A stretch of 64,000 nt of DNA from Arthrobacter sp. ISL-5 (GTDB lineage: Bacteria; Actinomycetota; Actinomycetes; Actinomycetales; Micrococcaceae). The translations under genes and the position numbers were made by a program. The stretch is taken from the NCBI RefSeq assembly GCF_018613835.1, contig NZ_JAGGPM010000029.1, positions 124,001 through 188,000 of the forward strand, in the 5' to 3' direction. The notes below the pieces were generated by a model. It was not told the origin of the DNA and did not search any database. It saw only the letters and a program-made list of their open reading frames with translations. The number at the start of each line of letters is the position of its first letter. The stretch's first letter is position 1. Shown piece after piece: positions 1 through 7,635 of this stretch.

Positions 1-156
1 GCACTGGCGGATCTTTCCGCGCTCAAGGACTGGCTCGATGCCGGCGCCAAGGGAACCTTCGTGGCCGACTGCCGGATCACGTCGAGCGTCCGGGCCCCGT
101 GGCTGAGCGAGTGGATGGCGGCCTCGCAGGCCGCGAAGGCGGCGGTGGCCGGCTAG
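1..156 (+). CDS. C-terminal end of an unidentified protein (partial)
   Basis: Frame 1 is open from the window edge to a TAG at 154-156 and gives the last 51 residues of a protein. The piece is alanine-rich with a W-L-S-E-W-M stretch near the end. It faintly resembles the C-terminus of a thiamine-diphosphate-dependent synthase, but this is too weak to name. It converges on the methyltransferase gene: the two stop codons overlap within the palindrome CTAG (153-156), so no separate terminator lies between them. Confidence 0.6.
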   Translation, partial: ALADLSALKDWLDAGAKGTFVADCRITSSVRAPWLSEWMAASQAAKAAVAG

Positions 157-1319
157 CGGCGGACAAGCCGCCACAGTGACGTGACCTCGGCCGTGCGCGC
201 CTCGAACAGAGGATCGTCACGGTCCGATGCCTTCGGATGCGTTGGCTTGGTGTCCAGCCGTTCCACCACCTTCAGCCCGGCCACCGTGATGGCGGTCAGC
301 AGGTCGTCACGCGTCCGCAGGCCAAGGTGCTCGGCCAGGTCGGAGAGGACAAGCCAGGCCTCACCGCCGGGCTCCAGATGGTCGGAGAGTCCGTTCAGGA
401 AGCGGAAGAGCATCCTGCTCCCGGGGTCGTAGACGGCGTTGTCCAGGGTGGAATGCGGCGTGGCCGGAATCCAGGGCGGGTTGCACACGATGAGGGGTGC
501 CCGCCCGGGCGGGAACATGTCGGTCAGGACGGCCTCAGCACGGTCCTGGACACCGAGGTTCCGGAAATTCTCGGCGGCGCAGGCGATTGCACGCGGTTCA
601 TTGTCCGTCGCCACCACGCGGTGGACGCCTCGGCGCGCGAGGACGGCAGCGAGCACCCCCGTGCCGGTTCCGACGTCGAACGCCAGCGTGTCAGAGGGCA
701 GCGCAGCGGCGGCCACGAGATCCACATACTCACTCCGGGTGGGGAAGAACGTGCCATAGTGCGGGTGGATGCGGCCCTGCAGGGCATCGACGTAGACGCC
801 ATTCCGTCGCCACTCGTGGGCGCCAATGGCCCCAACCAGCTCATGCAGGGACACAACGGAAGATTCGCCGATATCACCGTACGCTTCAGCGGCGGCCTCC
901 CGGATGTCCGGTGCGCGGCGCAGCGGCACCACCGGGCCCGGATCAAGAGGAATCAGCAGCAGGCCAAGAATGCGTGCACGATGCGAGCGGGACTGGCGGT
1001 GCCGATAGAACTTATCGGCCGGAGTTGCTGCGGTCTCTTTCTTTCCGGCGCCTATCCGCCGGTCCAGGGCGTTGAGGATCTGCCGTGCGTTGTGGAAGTC
1101 ACCGTGCCAGAGCATCGCGATCCCCTGTGACGCCATCCGGTTCGCATCATCGGCCGTGAGAGAGTCGGAGACCACTTCGACGCGCGTCGGCGCCGGTCTG
1201 CCGTTGGCCGAACGCCATCGCGCGGTCATACTCTCACCAGCCTCGGCCCAGGTCACGACGGCGGGCTCATCCACCGCAGCTGTGCGCGAGGGATTGGGGA
1301 CCGGCGTCGGGATTCCCAC
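153..1319 (-). CDS. class I SAM-dependent methyltransferase (HemK/PrmC-like fold)
   Basis: A 388-residue protein starting at GTG (1317-1319). The C-terminal half carries a Rossmann-type methyltransferase domain: motif I reads DVGTGTGVLA, the acidic loop follows at VVATDNEPRA, and the catalytic-type motif IV is NPPWIP. NPPW/NPPY marks enzymes that methylate an amide or exocyclic nitrogen (PrmC/HemK, RsmC and N6-adenine enzymes), so the target is probably glutamine, RNA or a small metabolite. The N-terminal ~170 residues have no motif I recognise and may bind substrate. It is likely cytoplasmic. The gene stands alone and is convergent with the partial gene at the window edge. The class is secure; the substrate is not known. 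Confidence 0.85.
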   Translation of the reverse strand: MGIPTPVPNPSRTAAVDEPAVVTWAEAGESMTARWRSANGRPAPTRVEVVSDSLTADDANRMASQGIAMLWHGDFHNARQILNALDRRIGAGKKETAATPADKFYRHRQSRSHRARILGLLLIPLDPGPVVPLRRAPDIREAAAEAYGDIGESSVVSLHELVGAIGAHEWRRNGVYVDALQGRIHPHYGTFFPTRSEYVDLVAAAALPSDTLAFDVGTGTGVLAAVLARRGVHRVVATDNEPRAIACAAENFRNLGVQDRAEAVLTDMFPPGRAPLIVCNPPWIPATPHSTLDNAVYDPGSRMLFRFLNGLSDHLEPGGEAWLVLSDLAEHLGLRTRDDLLTAITVAGLKVVERLDTKPTHPKASDRDDPLFEARTAEVTSLWRLVRR

Positions 1320-1698
1320 GGGAGCTGGCGTGTCAGTAGTGATTTAGATCCATTCCAAGAGTCCGGGGGGCCGATCGGCAACTGACGATTGCGGCGGTGA
1401 TTCCACGACGTGGATGGCGACGGCCCAGGATTCCGGACCGTCATCCGGCCGCAAACCGAGCTTGCTTGATGGCCGCAGGGGCCATTCAACCTGCATTGTC
1501 AGGATACAGGTGTGCCGTGCCCGCCGCCCGCCTACTATTTGGCTTACCGGGCAGATTTGCACGCTCGTTACAGGGCTCAGTCCTGACTACAGCCGCCGCT
1601 GCCGGAACATCGGTAACGAATCCCATTCCCGATTGGATGCAGGCCGAGGCAAAAACGGTGCCGCGCGGCTCGTGCGTGCCTTTGAAGGCTGGCGGAGG
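1320..1698. other. intergenic stretch with no convincing intact gene
   Basis: Short open frames exist on both strands, but none has a ribosome site together with a protein-like composition. The one recognisable item is a nitrilase C-terminal scrap at 1587-1622, listed separately. Confidence 0.4.
1587..1622 (-). pseudogene. C-terminal scrap of a nitrilase-family gene
   Basis: On the minus strand the last codons read S-L-P-M-F-R-Q-R-R-L-stop. This nearly matches the end of the intact nitrilase at 35043-35843 (A-F-P-M-F-R-Q-R-R-L-W), and the DNA match covers about 30 nt. It looks like the tail of a lost paralogue. The piece is too short to be functional. Confidence 0.45.
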
Positions 1699-1989
1699 TC
1701 ACCCCGCCACGTCCACCCGCACCCCAAGCCTCCGCTGAACCGCGGCGTCGTACAGCAGCCGCCCGATCGCCACATCCTGCATGCCGATCCCCACGGAGTT
1801 GAACATGGTGATGTCCGCTTCATCCCGGCGGCCGGGGACCTGTCTGGCCACAACCTGCCCCAGCTCGCCTCGGATGTCGCGCACTGTAACGGCCCCTTCG
1901 GAGAAAGCCATTAGCAGGTCGCCGGATTTCTGGGTCATAGTCGCGACGCTCATCGAGGAGATGGGGGCGATGGACGTGTCCATGGCCAC
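1699..1989 (-). pseudogene. ornithine cyclodeaminase/mu-crystallin family, C-terminal fragment
   Basis: The fragment encodes 96 residues, of which about the last 80 match the end of the ornithine cyclodeaminase/mu-crystallin family. Recognisable parts are the ELGQVVA segment, the family block ITMFNSVGIGMQD and a final A-x-x-R-x-L-G-V-R-V-D. Full-length family members have about 320 residues and bind NAD(P) in the missing N-terminal part, so this cannot be active. The homology stops near 1950, exactly where a plus-strand cytosine deaminase fragment begins, so the first dozen residues of the open frame are only antisense to that fragment. Confidence 0.75.
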
Positions 1990-2142
1990 GATCGCCCCGG
2001 CCGGCGCCCCGCTTCCGCTGCAGCAGCTGGCTGCCGCCGGTGTCCGGGTCGGACTGGGCCAGGACGGCCAGCGCGACTACTGGTCCCCGTACGGGAATGC
2101 GGACATGCTGGACCGGACGTGGCAGGTGGCGTCGGGCTTGGG
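1964..2142 (+). pseudogene. cytosine deaminase-like amidohydrolase, internal fragment
   Basis: The plus frame reads D-V-S-M-A-T-I-A-P, then GLGQDGQRDYWSPYGNADML. This is the region of CodA-type amidohydrolases that carries the metal-binding aspartate (GQD) and the following W-S-P-x-G-N-x-D-M block. Only about 55 of the roughly 420 residues remain, with no start. The open frame ends soon after, at 2170. The fragment abuts the inverted cyclodeaminase fragment at about 1950-1964, so the junction is a recombination scar. Confidence 0.75.
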
Positions 2143-2725
2143 TGTGAGGCGTGTTCCTACCACCCTGTGACCACCGGGACCACGCGGTGTTCGCCTCGGT
2201 AGTCGGTTTCGATGACCACGGCGTTGGCGCCCTCCTCGGTGCCGATTTCCCGTCCACACGCCGCAGGGATGTCACGTAGATGGCCTTACGGTCGCCATAG
2301 TACCCGGACTCTTCCATGCCTGACTTGAGGGGCCGCAGGACATACAGGTTCCCGCTGTGTTCGAGGGCGGCGTCACGCAGCGCGCGGGGAACGGGCGGCA
2401 AAGTCCGCTCTGGGGATCCCCCGCCGGCACAAGGAGGAGCCATTGGCGTGCCGGCCGGTCCCACTTGTTCTGCGCCTGCGTGCCCAGGATCAGATGTGCC
2501 GGGTCGGGTCTTGCACAGATCGGAAGGTTGCATACGTGCCGAGGGCCCGCACTTCTGCCGCGGCACTCCGGACGTTACGGACTGCAGCTCCCTGTCGGCT
2601 CCCAGCTTTCTGGCAGGCCTTCACCAGCCTGCTTTGCTACAAAGGCCGCAGAGAAGCGCACGCCAGCACGAACCGGCTTTCGGTCCAGGCTTGCTTGGGG
2701 AACGTCGTCGGGAAAAGGAGCTGCC
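2143..2725. other. degraded coding remnants, not identified
   Basis: No intact gene. On the minus strand two short stretches look protein-like but lie in different frames: one ends in G-Y-Y-G-D-R-K-A-I-Y-V (about 2270-2400) and the other contains T-E-E-G-A-N-A-V-V-I-E-T-D-Y (about 2170-2260). This suggests a frameshifted minus-strand gene remnant, which I cannot assign to a family. Confidence 0.35.
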
Positions 2726-4030
2726 GTGGGATTCTGGAAACCCGTCCTGGATATGGCGGTGACCGGCCCGCGCTTCATGCTTGCGTGGACCATCCTGAGC
2801 TCGGTCCTGCTTGCCTACCTCCTGCTCAAACGACGGCGGGCGCTCTGGTTCGCAGCGGCCGCAGCCGCTTTGGCGGCCGGAACCGCAGCAGGGCTCGGCG
2901 TGCTGTGGTACTGCGTGTTCGTCGACAACACCTTTGGCGGACCGTTGGTGCCCGAGGTCTGGTTCTGGGCCCCCGCGGCGTTCGCCGGGACAGCCCTGGC
3001 CATCGCAAACCTCCGCGGCGGACGCTGGTGGCGGAGCCTGCTCGCGGGCCTGTCGATACCGGTATTCCTGGCAACGGCCGTCTTCCAGGTCAATGCGGCC
3101 TACGGGCTGAACCAGAGCCTTGGTTCCTTGCTGGACATCAACACCGCGAATGCGGTCCGGATCCCGCTGCGCTCCACCTGGCAGAAAGCTTCGGAAGAAC
3201 CGCTCTACCGGACCTGGACGGCTCCGGCTGACATGCCCCAAACAGGGCTCAGGGGCAAGACGCCCCTGCCGATCCCGACCGCGCACTCCGGGTTCCAGGC
3301 GCGCTGGTCCGGCCTCTACCTGCCGCCGGCGGCCCTGGTGAAACATCCGCCGCTCCTGCCTTTCGTGATCATGATGATGGGTCAGCCAGGAAGTCCCAGC
3401 CCCATTGGCATCGGCAACGTGGCCGACGCCATGGCCCGGAAGAACCATGGTCTCGCCCCGATAGTCCTGATTGTGGACCAGCTCGGCGACCCCACCCAGG
3501 ATCCGCTGTGCCTGGACGGGCCGAAGGGCAAAGTGGAAAGCTACGTCACCCAGGACGTCCTGCCCTGGGCCCGGAAAAACCTGCCGATCATGCAGGACCG
3601 CAGGCATTGGACCTTCCTTGGCTACTCAAACGGCGGGACGTGCGCCAGCTACTTCGCCGCCAAATATCCCCAGGACTTCGGAAACTTCATTTCCATCTCC
3701 GGGGAAGAATTCCAAGGGGCGGATAAGCCCGCGCTGACCCTGGCTGGGTTCTTCAACGGAGACCAGAAGGCCTACGACGCCGTCAAGCCCGGGAACATCA
3801 TGCTGGCACACGGGCATTACACGGACACGGACGCGGTGTACACGGCGGGCAGCCGCGACCCCGTGTACACCGCGGCCGCCAAACGCTCAGCGGCAACGGC
3901 GGCGCAGGTGGGCATCCGGACCAGCCTCTACAGCGTTCCCGGGGCCGGCCATGTAGGCAAGGCACTCGAGGGCGGGGCGGCCGAAGCCTTCCGCCTCCTG
4001 TATCCGCGCTGGGGCTTGTCTCCTTCATGA
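2726..4030 (+). CDS. membrane-anchored esterase-family hydrolase (esterase D-like)
   Basis: The GTG at 2726 is chosen because AAAAGGAG at 2713-2720 precedes it at a good distance; a longer upstream frame has no such site. The 434-residue product starts with several hydrophobic segments (about residues 10-120), followed by an extracellular-type alpha/beta hydrolase of the esterase D/putative esterase family. The nucleophile is S301 in G-Y-S-N-G-G, and a late G-A-G-H supplies the likely histidine. Its stop overlaps the next start (ATGA, 4027-4030), so it is co-translated with the DUF2156 lipid aminoacyltransferase. In other Gram-positives, hydrolases paired with such transferases remove amino acids from aminoacylated lipids. 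The same role here is inference from context. Confidence 0.85.
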   Translation: MGFWKPVLDMAVTGPRFMLAWTILSSVLLAYLLLKRRRALWFAAAAAALAAGTAAGLGVLWYCVFVDNTFGGPLVPEVWFWAPAAFAGTALAIANLRGGRWWRSLLAGLSIPVFLATAVFQVNAAYGLNQSLGSLLDINTANAVRIPLRSTWQKASEEPLYRTWTAPADMPQTGLRGKTPLPIPTAHSGFQARWSGLYLPPAALVKHPPLLPFVIMMMGQPGSPSPIGIGNVADAMARKNHGLAPIVLIVDQLGDPTQDPLCLDGPKGKVESYVTQDVLPWARKNLPIMQDRRHWTFLGYSNGGTCASYFAAKYPQDFGNFISISGEEFQGADKPALTLAGFFNGDQKAYDAVKPGNIMLAHGHYTDTDAVYTAGSRDPVYTAAAKRSAATAAQVGIRTSLYSVPGAGHVGKALEGGAAEAFRLLYPRWGLSPS

Positions 4031-6600
4031 GCGGAAAACTGCGAAACACCAAGGAACGCCTGGACGGGTTCTTCAGGCGCATCCCCTTTGCGTTCCTCAT
4101 GGCGGCCGTTTTCCTCGCAGCGGCCGTCTTCAGCGGAACACTTTCCGGAACACTGCCCGGCCACCCTGTGTCCGTCCACTCTGCATCCGGCGCGGATGCC
4201 GGCCGGCTGTGGGGCCAGGGCGTGGATGCCACCTTCCTGGGAGGCCGGTGGTGGACACTGTTCACGGCGCTCCTGGTGCCGCAGGATGCCACGGCAACCC
4301 TGCTGGCGGTGGCCGGGGCAATCCTCCTCCTCGGCCTGGCGGAACGGGTCCTCGGAACGCGGAAGGCGGTTCTCGCCTTCCTGGCCACCGGGCTTGCCGG
4401 CGGCTTCCTGGGCATCCTGCTGCAATGGCTGGGAACGCTCGCCTGGGAATGGTGGTCCACGGCCGCTTCCTCGGCCGCCACGGTGGATCCGCTCACCGGC
4501 GTCCTGGGGGCCCTTTCAACGGCCACCGGCAGCATGGGCCTGCTTTGGCGGCGCAGGATCAGGGTGGTCCTGCTGGCGTTCGTGCTGATCTTCGTCCTCT
4601 ATTCGGGCGACCCCGAGGATTTCTACCGGCTCCTGGCGGTGTTGGCAGGGTTCCCCCTCGGCGCACTGCTGCGGGCCAGGAAGCGTCCGCTCAAAGCACC
4701 CCTGAGTTCGCACCGGGAGACGCGGACTCTGGTGGCCGCCGTCGTACTGGTCACGGCAGTGGGTCCGCTGGTGGCCTTCCTGGGCAGCACCGACCTGACG
4801 CCCTTCGCGTTCGGCTCCTACTTGTTCATGAATGATCCCGTGGACCCAGGAACGCTTGCCGCGGCCTGCCGGGGCGGGCTCCCGATGTCCAGGCTGTGCA
4901 TCCACCAACTGGCCCGGATCGGTTCGCAGGGGCCCGGGATGATGCTGCTCGCGTTCGTGCCCGTGGTGCTGCTGGGCGTGGCGGCGTGGGGGCTGTACCG
5001 GGGCAGGCGCTTTGGCTGGTGGCTGGCCGTGGGCGTCAATACGGTGATCCTGTTGGCGACGCCCGGATCCTTCGGGGTGATGCGGCTCAGCGTGCAGGCG
5101 GGATCGGCTGTACACCGCCCGTTCAACGGCCAGGAACTGCTCATCTGGATGATCACGGCGGCCCTGGTTCCTGCCGGCTCCGTGATCATGCTCCTGCTCC
5201 AGCGCAGGCACTTCGGGATCCGCGCCCCCCAACCCGACCTCCGCCGCTTCGTCCTGGTGGTGGTGTTCGCCTTCCTGGTCCTGGCGGCTGCCTGCACCGT
5301 CACCGCACTTCGGGCCCTGAAGTCCATCGCCCCGCGGGTTGCTGCAGCCCGGGTGTTTCTCGAGGCGCCGCGCCGCTTCGTCCCGCCGCATTTCCTGGGC
5401 GGCACCGGGCACCTGCTCCTGCCGCGGCACACGGCGGTGAGCTGGGCTTATCAGTGGGCCGGACCAGCGTTCTGGACGGTTTTCCTCCTCGCCGCCCTTT
5501 GGTTGCTTTCGCGCTCACCCCGCGTCGCGTCAGCGCACGACGTCGGGAAGTTCCGTGCGCTGCTGCGCCGCCACGGCGGCGGCTCGCTGGGGCATATGAC
5601 CACCTGGGAGGGCAATACGCCGTGGTTCACCCATGACGGCTCCGGGGCCCTGGCGTACCGGGTGGTCAAGGGGCAGGCAATTGTACTCGGCGATCCCATC
5701 TGCGCCCGCCACCGGGCGCGCGGGACCATCCGGGAATTCCTGGTTTTCTGCGACAAACACAACTGGTCTCCGGTCTTCTACTCTTTCCATTCCGCTTTGC
5801 TGCCCGTCTTCAATGAACTCGGCTGGCGCTACCTGCCGGTGGGGGAGGAAACGGTCATCCACACAGCGGGATTCACCATGAAGGGAAGACAGTGGCAGAA
5901 CGTCCGGACCGCCCTGAACAAGGCGGCCCGGGAGGGCCGCACCGCGGTATGGACCTCCTGGGCCGAACTGCCGTTCGCCGCAACCGCTGAGATCACGGCG
6001 ATCTCCGAATCCTGGGTGGCCGAAAACAAGCTGCCGGAAATGGGGTTCACGCTTGGCGGCCTGGACGAACTCAAAGACCCGGACGTCCGCCTGATGCTCG
6101 CAGTTGCCCATGACGGAAGCATCGAAGCCGTGACGTCCTGGATGCCAGTCCACGAGGACGGGGCAGTGGTCGCCTGGACCCTGGACTTCATGCGCCGCCC
6201 TCCTGGCTCGGACAATGGCGTGATGGAGTTCCTCATCGCCTCGGCGGCCCTGCATCTGCAGCAGGAGGGCGTGCGGTTCCTGAGCCTTTCCGGCGCGCCG
6301 CTGGCCACTAAGCCGTTGGCCACTAAACCGGGATCCGGTGCCGGCAGTACAGAAGGGCGCGCTACTGGAATCGCGGCCTTCCTCGCCTGGCTTTCGAGGA
6401 CCCTCGAGCCCGCCTACGGCTTTGGTTCCCTGTTCCGTTTCAAGGCCAAGTTCCACCCGGAGTACAGCACCCTGTTCATGGCGCTCCCGGATATCGCGGC
6501 CCTGCCGACCGTCGGGGTCGCGTTGGCGCGCGCCTACCTCCCGGAAGTTTCAACCCGGCAAAGCATTACCCTCGCCCGGACCCTCGGCCGCCTCAACTAA
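4027..6600 (+). CDS. DUF2156 (MprF/LysX-type) lipid aminoacyltransferase with rhomboid-like membrane N-terminus
   Basis: An 857-residue protein. The first ~230 residues resemble a rhomboid-like membrane bundle (G-R-W-W-T-L opening, A-E-R-V-L-G, then glycine-rich helices). More transmembrane helices follow to about residue 500. The final ~330 residues form the soluble DUF2156 domain, a double GNAT fold that in MprF/LysX proteins moves an amino acid from aminoacyl-tRNA to phosphatidylglycerol or diacylglycerol. Visible blocks are A-I-V-L-G-D-P-I-C, the R-T-A-L-N-K-A segment, and F-R-F-K-A-K-F-H-P near the end, which is typical of the family. Modified lipids reduce surface charge and increase resistance to cationic peptides. 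It is coupled to the upstream esterase. The amino acid and lipid used cannot be told from sequence. Confidence 0.85.
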   Translation: MSGKLRNTKERLDGFFRRIPFAFLMAAVFLAAAVFSGTLSGTLPGHPVSVHSASGADAGRLWGQGVDATFLGGRWWTLFTALLVPQDATATLLAVAGAILLLGLAERVLGTRKAVLAFLATGLAGGFLGILLQWLGTLAWEWWSTAASSAATVDPLTGVLGALSTATGSMGLLWRRRIRVVLLAFVLIFVLYSGDPEDFYRLLAVLAGFPLGALLRARKRPLKAPLSSHRETRTLVAAVVLVTAVGPLVAFLGSTDLTPFAFGSYLFMNDPVDPGTLAAACRGGLPMSRLCIHQLARIGSQGPGMMLLAFVPVVLLGVAAWGLYRGRRFGWWLAVGVNTVILLATPGSFGVMRLSVQAGSAVHRPFNGQELLIWMITAALVPAGSVIMLLLQRRHFGIRAPQPDLRRFVLVVVFAFLVLAAACTVTALRALKSIAPRVAAARVFLEAPRRFVPPHFLGGTGHLLLPRHTAVSWAYQWAGPAFWTVFLLAALWLLSRSPRVASAHDVGKFRALLRRHGGGSLGHMTTWEGNTPWFTHDGSGALAYRVVKGQAIVLGDPICARHRARGTIREFLVFCDKHNWSPVFYSFHSALLPVFNELGWRYLPVGEETVIHTAGFTMKGRQWQNVRTALNKAAREGRTAVWTSWAELPFAATAEITAISESWVAENKLPEMGFTLGGLDELKDPDVRLMLAVAHDGSIEAVTSWMPVHEDGAVVAWTLDFMRRPPGSDNGVMEFLIASAALHLQQEGVRFLSLSGAPLATKPLATKPGSGAGSTEGRATGIAAFLAWLSRTLEPAYGFGSLFRFKAKFHPEYSTLFMALPDIAALPTVGVALARAYLPEVSTRQSITLARTLGRLN

Positions 6601-6717
6601 GGCCGGGCGCGCCCTGCCTGCCTGTCTGCCATAGAACGACCACCTTTAGCGTCAAGTGAGTCCGCCATAGTCGCTTATAGCGAAGCCAATGCTCAGGGCG
6701 CAGGGAAGGACAGGGCC

Positions 6718-6945
6718 ATGAACGCTAGGACTGTACTCACCAGTCAGCATACCGACAGCCGTTGGACCGCTGATGACGTTAGAGAAAAGCTCGGACGGGA
6801 GTTGGAATCTGATCCGGGCCTGGCCGAATTCCTTGCCGCAGCCCCTAACATGGCGCGCGCCCTCAAAGCCGTCCTGAACCTGGACCTTGGCGAACTGGCC
6901 GAGCGGCTGGTCAGAGCTGAGATCAGCGCGATTTTGCACTGGTGA
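6718..6945 (+). CDS. small conserved protein of unknown function (module copy 1)
   Basis: A 75-residue protein starting at ATG 6718 after AGGACAGGGCC. It is charged and helical in character: an N-terminal T-S-Q-H-T-D-S-R-W segment, a D-V-R-E-K-L-G-R-E-L-E helix, then A-A-A-P-N-M-A-R-A-L-K-A-V-L and L-A-E-R-L-V. There is no signal peptide or membrane segment. The copy at 34302-34526 differs at only five positions over the shared length (A3T, V21I, K24R, R27P, L29M), while many third codon positions differ, so selection on the protein is likely. I do not recognise a family. The gene converges on the other small gene of the module. Confidence 0.7.
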   Translation: MNARTVLTSQHTDSRWTADDVREKLGRELESDPGLAEFLAAAPNMARALKAVLNLDLGELAERLVRAEISAILHW

Positions 6946-6987
6946 GGATGCGGAGCGGCATTGAAGTCTGCCTCAACCAAATCTTTC

Positions 6988-7317
6988 TTACTGCGCAGGG
7001 CTCGTCGATGGTCGTTGCTGGTGCAGAGTTTCCTGATAGTCCTCGTCGGACCTTTCATCCCGGGGTTCATCGTAAGGATAGCCACCGGGAAGCGACCCTT
7101 TGGCAAGACCGCGCAGGACCAAGTGATGCAGCGAGGTTTGACCGTCAGCCATGACAGCGGCCACCGTGCCCGATGTCGGACTGTGAATTTTGACGTTTGC
7201 CATCTGGTCAATGCCGGACGCGCCGGCCCCGCTCAGGAAAATGACTGCCAAAGCTGCTATTCCAGGCACAAAGGCCCTCCTCCAAAGCCCCATTGATTGA
7301 TCATTGCCCACGAACAT
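6988..7317 (-). CDS. small exported or membrane-anchored protein of unknown function (module copy 1)
   Basis: The open frame gives 109 residues. A second methionine at residue 9 starts a good signal-like segment (L-W-R-R-A-F, a hydrophobic run V-P-G-I-A-A-L-A-V-I-F-L, then G-A-G-A-S-G), so the true start may be there; neither ATG has a strong ribosome site. The mature part has an H-S-P-T-S-G-T-V region and ends in an acidic, glutamine-rich tail (D-E-P-R-D-E-R-S-D-E-D). The paralogue at 34615-34944 has the same length with scattered substitutions. The family is unknown; an extracytoplasmic location is inferred. Confidence 0.65.
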   Translation of the reverse strand: MFVGNDQSMGLWRRAFVPGIAALAVIFLSGAGASGIDQMANVKIHSPTSGTVAAVMADGQTSLHHLVLRGLAKGSLPGGYPYDEPRDERSDEDYQETLHQQRPSTSPAQ

Positions 7318-7465
7318 GAAGGCAGCGATAAAGGGCCCTTTGAAGAGGCTGTGAGAGCGCCACGCGCCCAGCAGTCCCCGGGATAACTCCAGGGCAACCG
7401 GAGCAACATAGCCCCCGTCTCAATGGTCGGCGGTGCTACTGGCCCTCAAACCCTGCCAGCTACTG

Positions 7466-7585
7466 ACTGAAGCCATCACTTGCAGTTCCCCCGCCGAGCG
7501 GCATCCCACCATGCCCGACGAATCCTTCATCCTCGAGGGCCAAGACACGATCGCCAGCATCCGGCAAGCTCACCGTGAAGTAATT
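7466..7585 (+). pseudogene. DinB/DUF664-family fragment
   Basis: The plus frame reads T-E-A-I-T-C-S-S-P-A-E-R, then P-D-E-S-F-I-L-E-G-Q-D-T-I-A-S-I-R-Q-A-H-R-E. This aligns without gaps to the middle of the intact DUF664 protein at 56230-56727 (D-E-A-I-T-C-R-S, P-D-E-S-F-I-L-D-D-G-D-S-V-A-S-V-R-R-A-H-R-E). About 40 of the ~165 residues remain, so the gene is dead. Confidence 0.75.
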
Positions 7586-7635
7586 TGCCGAGGCGCCTTC
7601 GCCTCCTTCTCCCGCCACCCCGGTAGCGTTAAGCC

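Larger units (their letters stand above)
6665..7384. repeat. duplicated two-ORF module, copy 1
   Basis: This block is clearly related to 34242-35014, in the same orientation, 27.6 kb away. Both copies begin at a CATAGTCGCT-YATAGC motif, contain a plus-strand small gene and a convergent minus-strand small gene, and end at CCCAGCAGTCCCC-GGGATAA. Copy 2 carries about 40 extra nt, including a GC-rich stretch, between the two genes. Outside these limits the flanks are unrelated. No transposase, terminal repeat or target duplication was seen. Confidence 0.85.

Noticed and set aside
1344..1562. 72-codon minus-strand frame upstream of the methyltransferase
   Set aside because: No ribosome site and no domain; could be real but cannot be supported.
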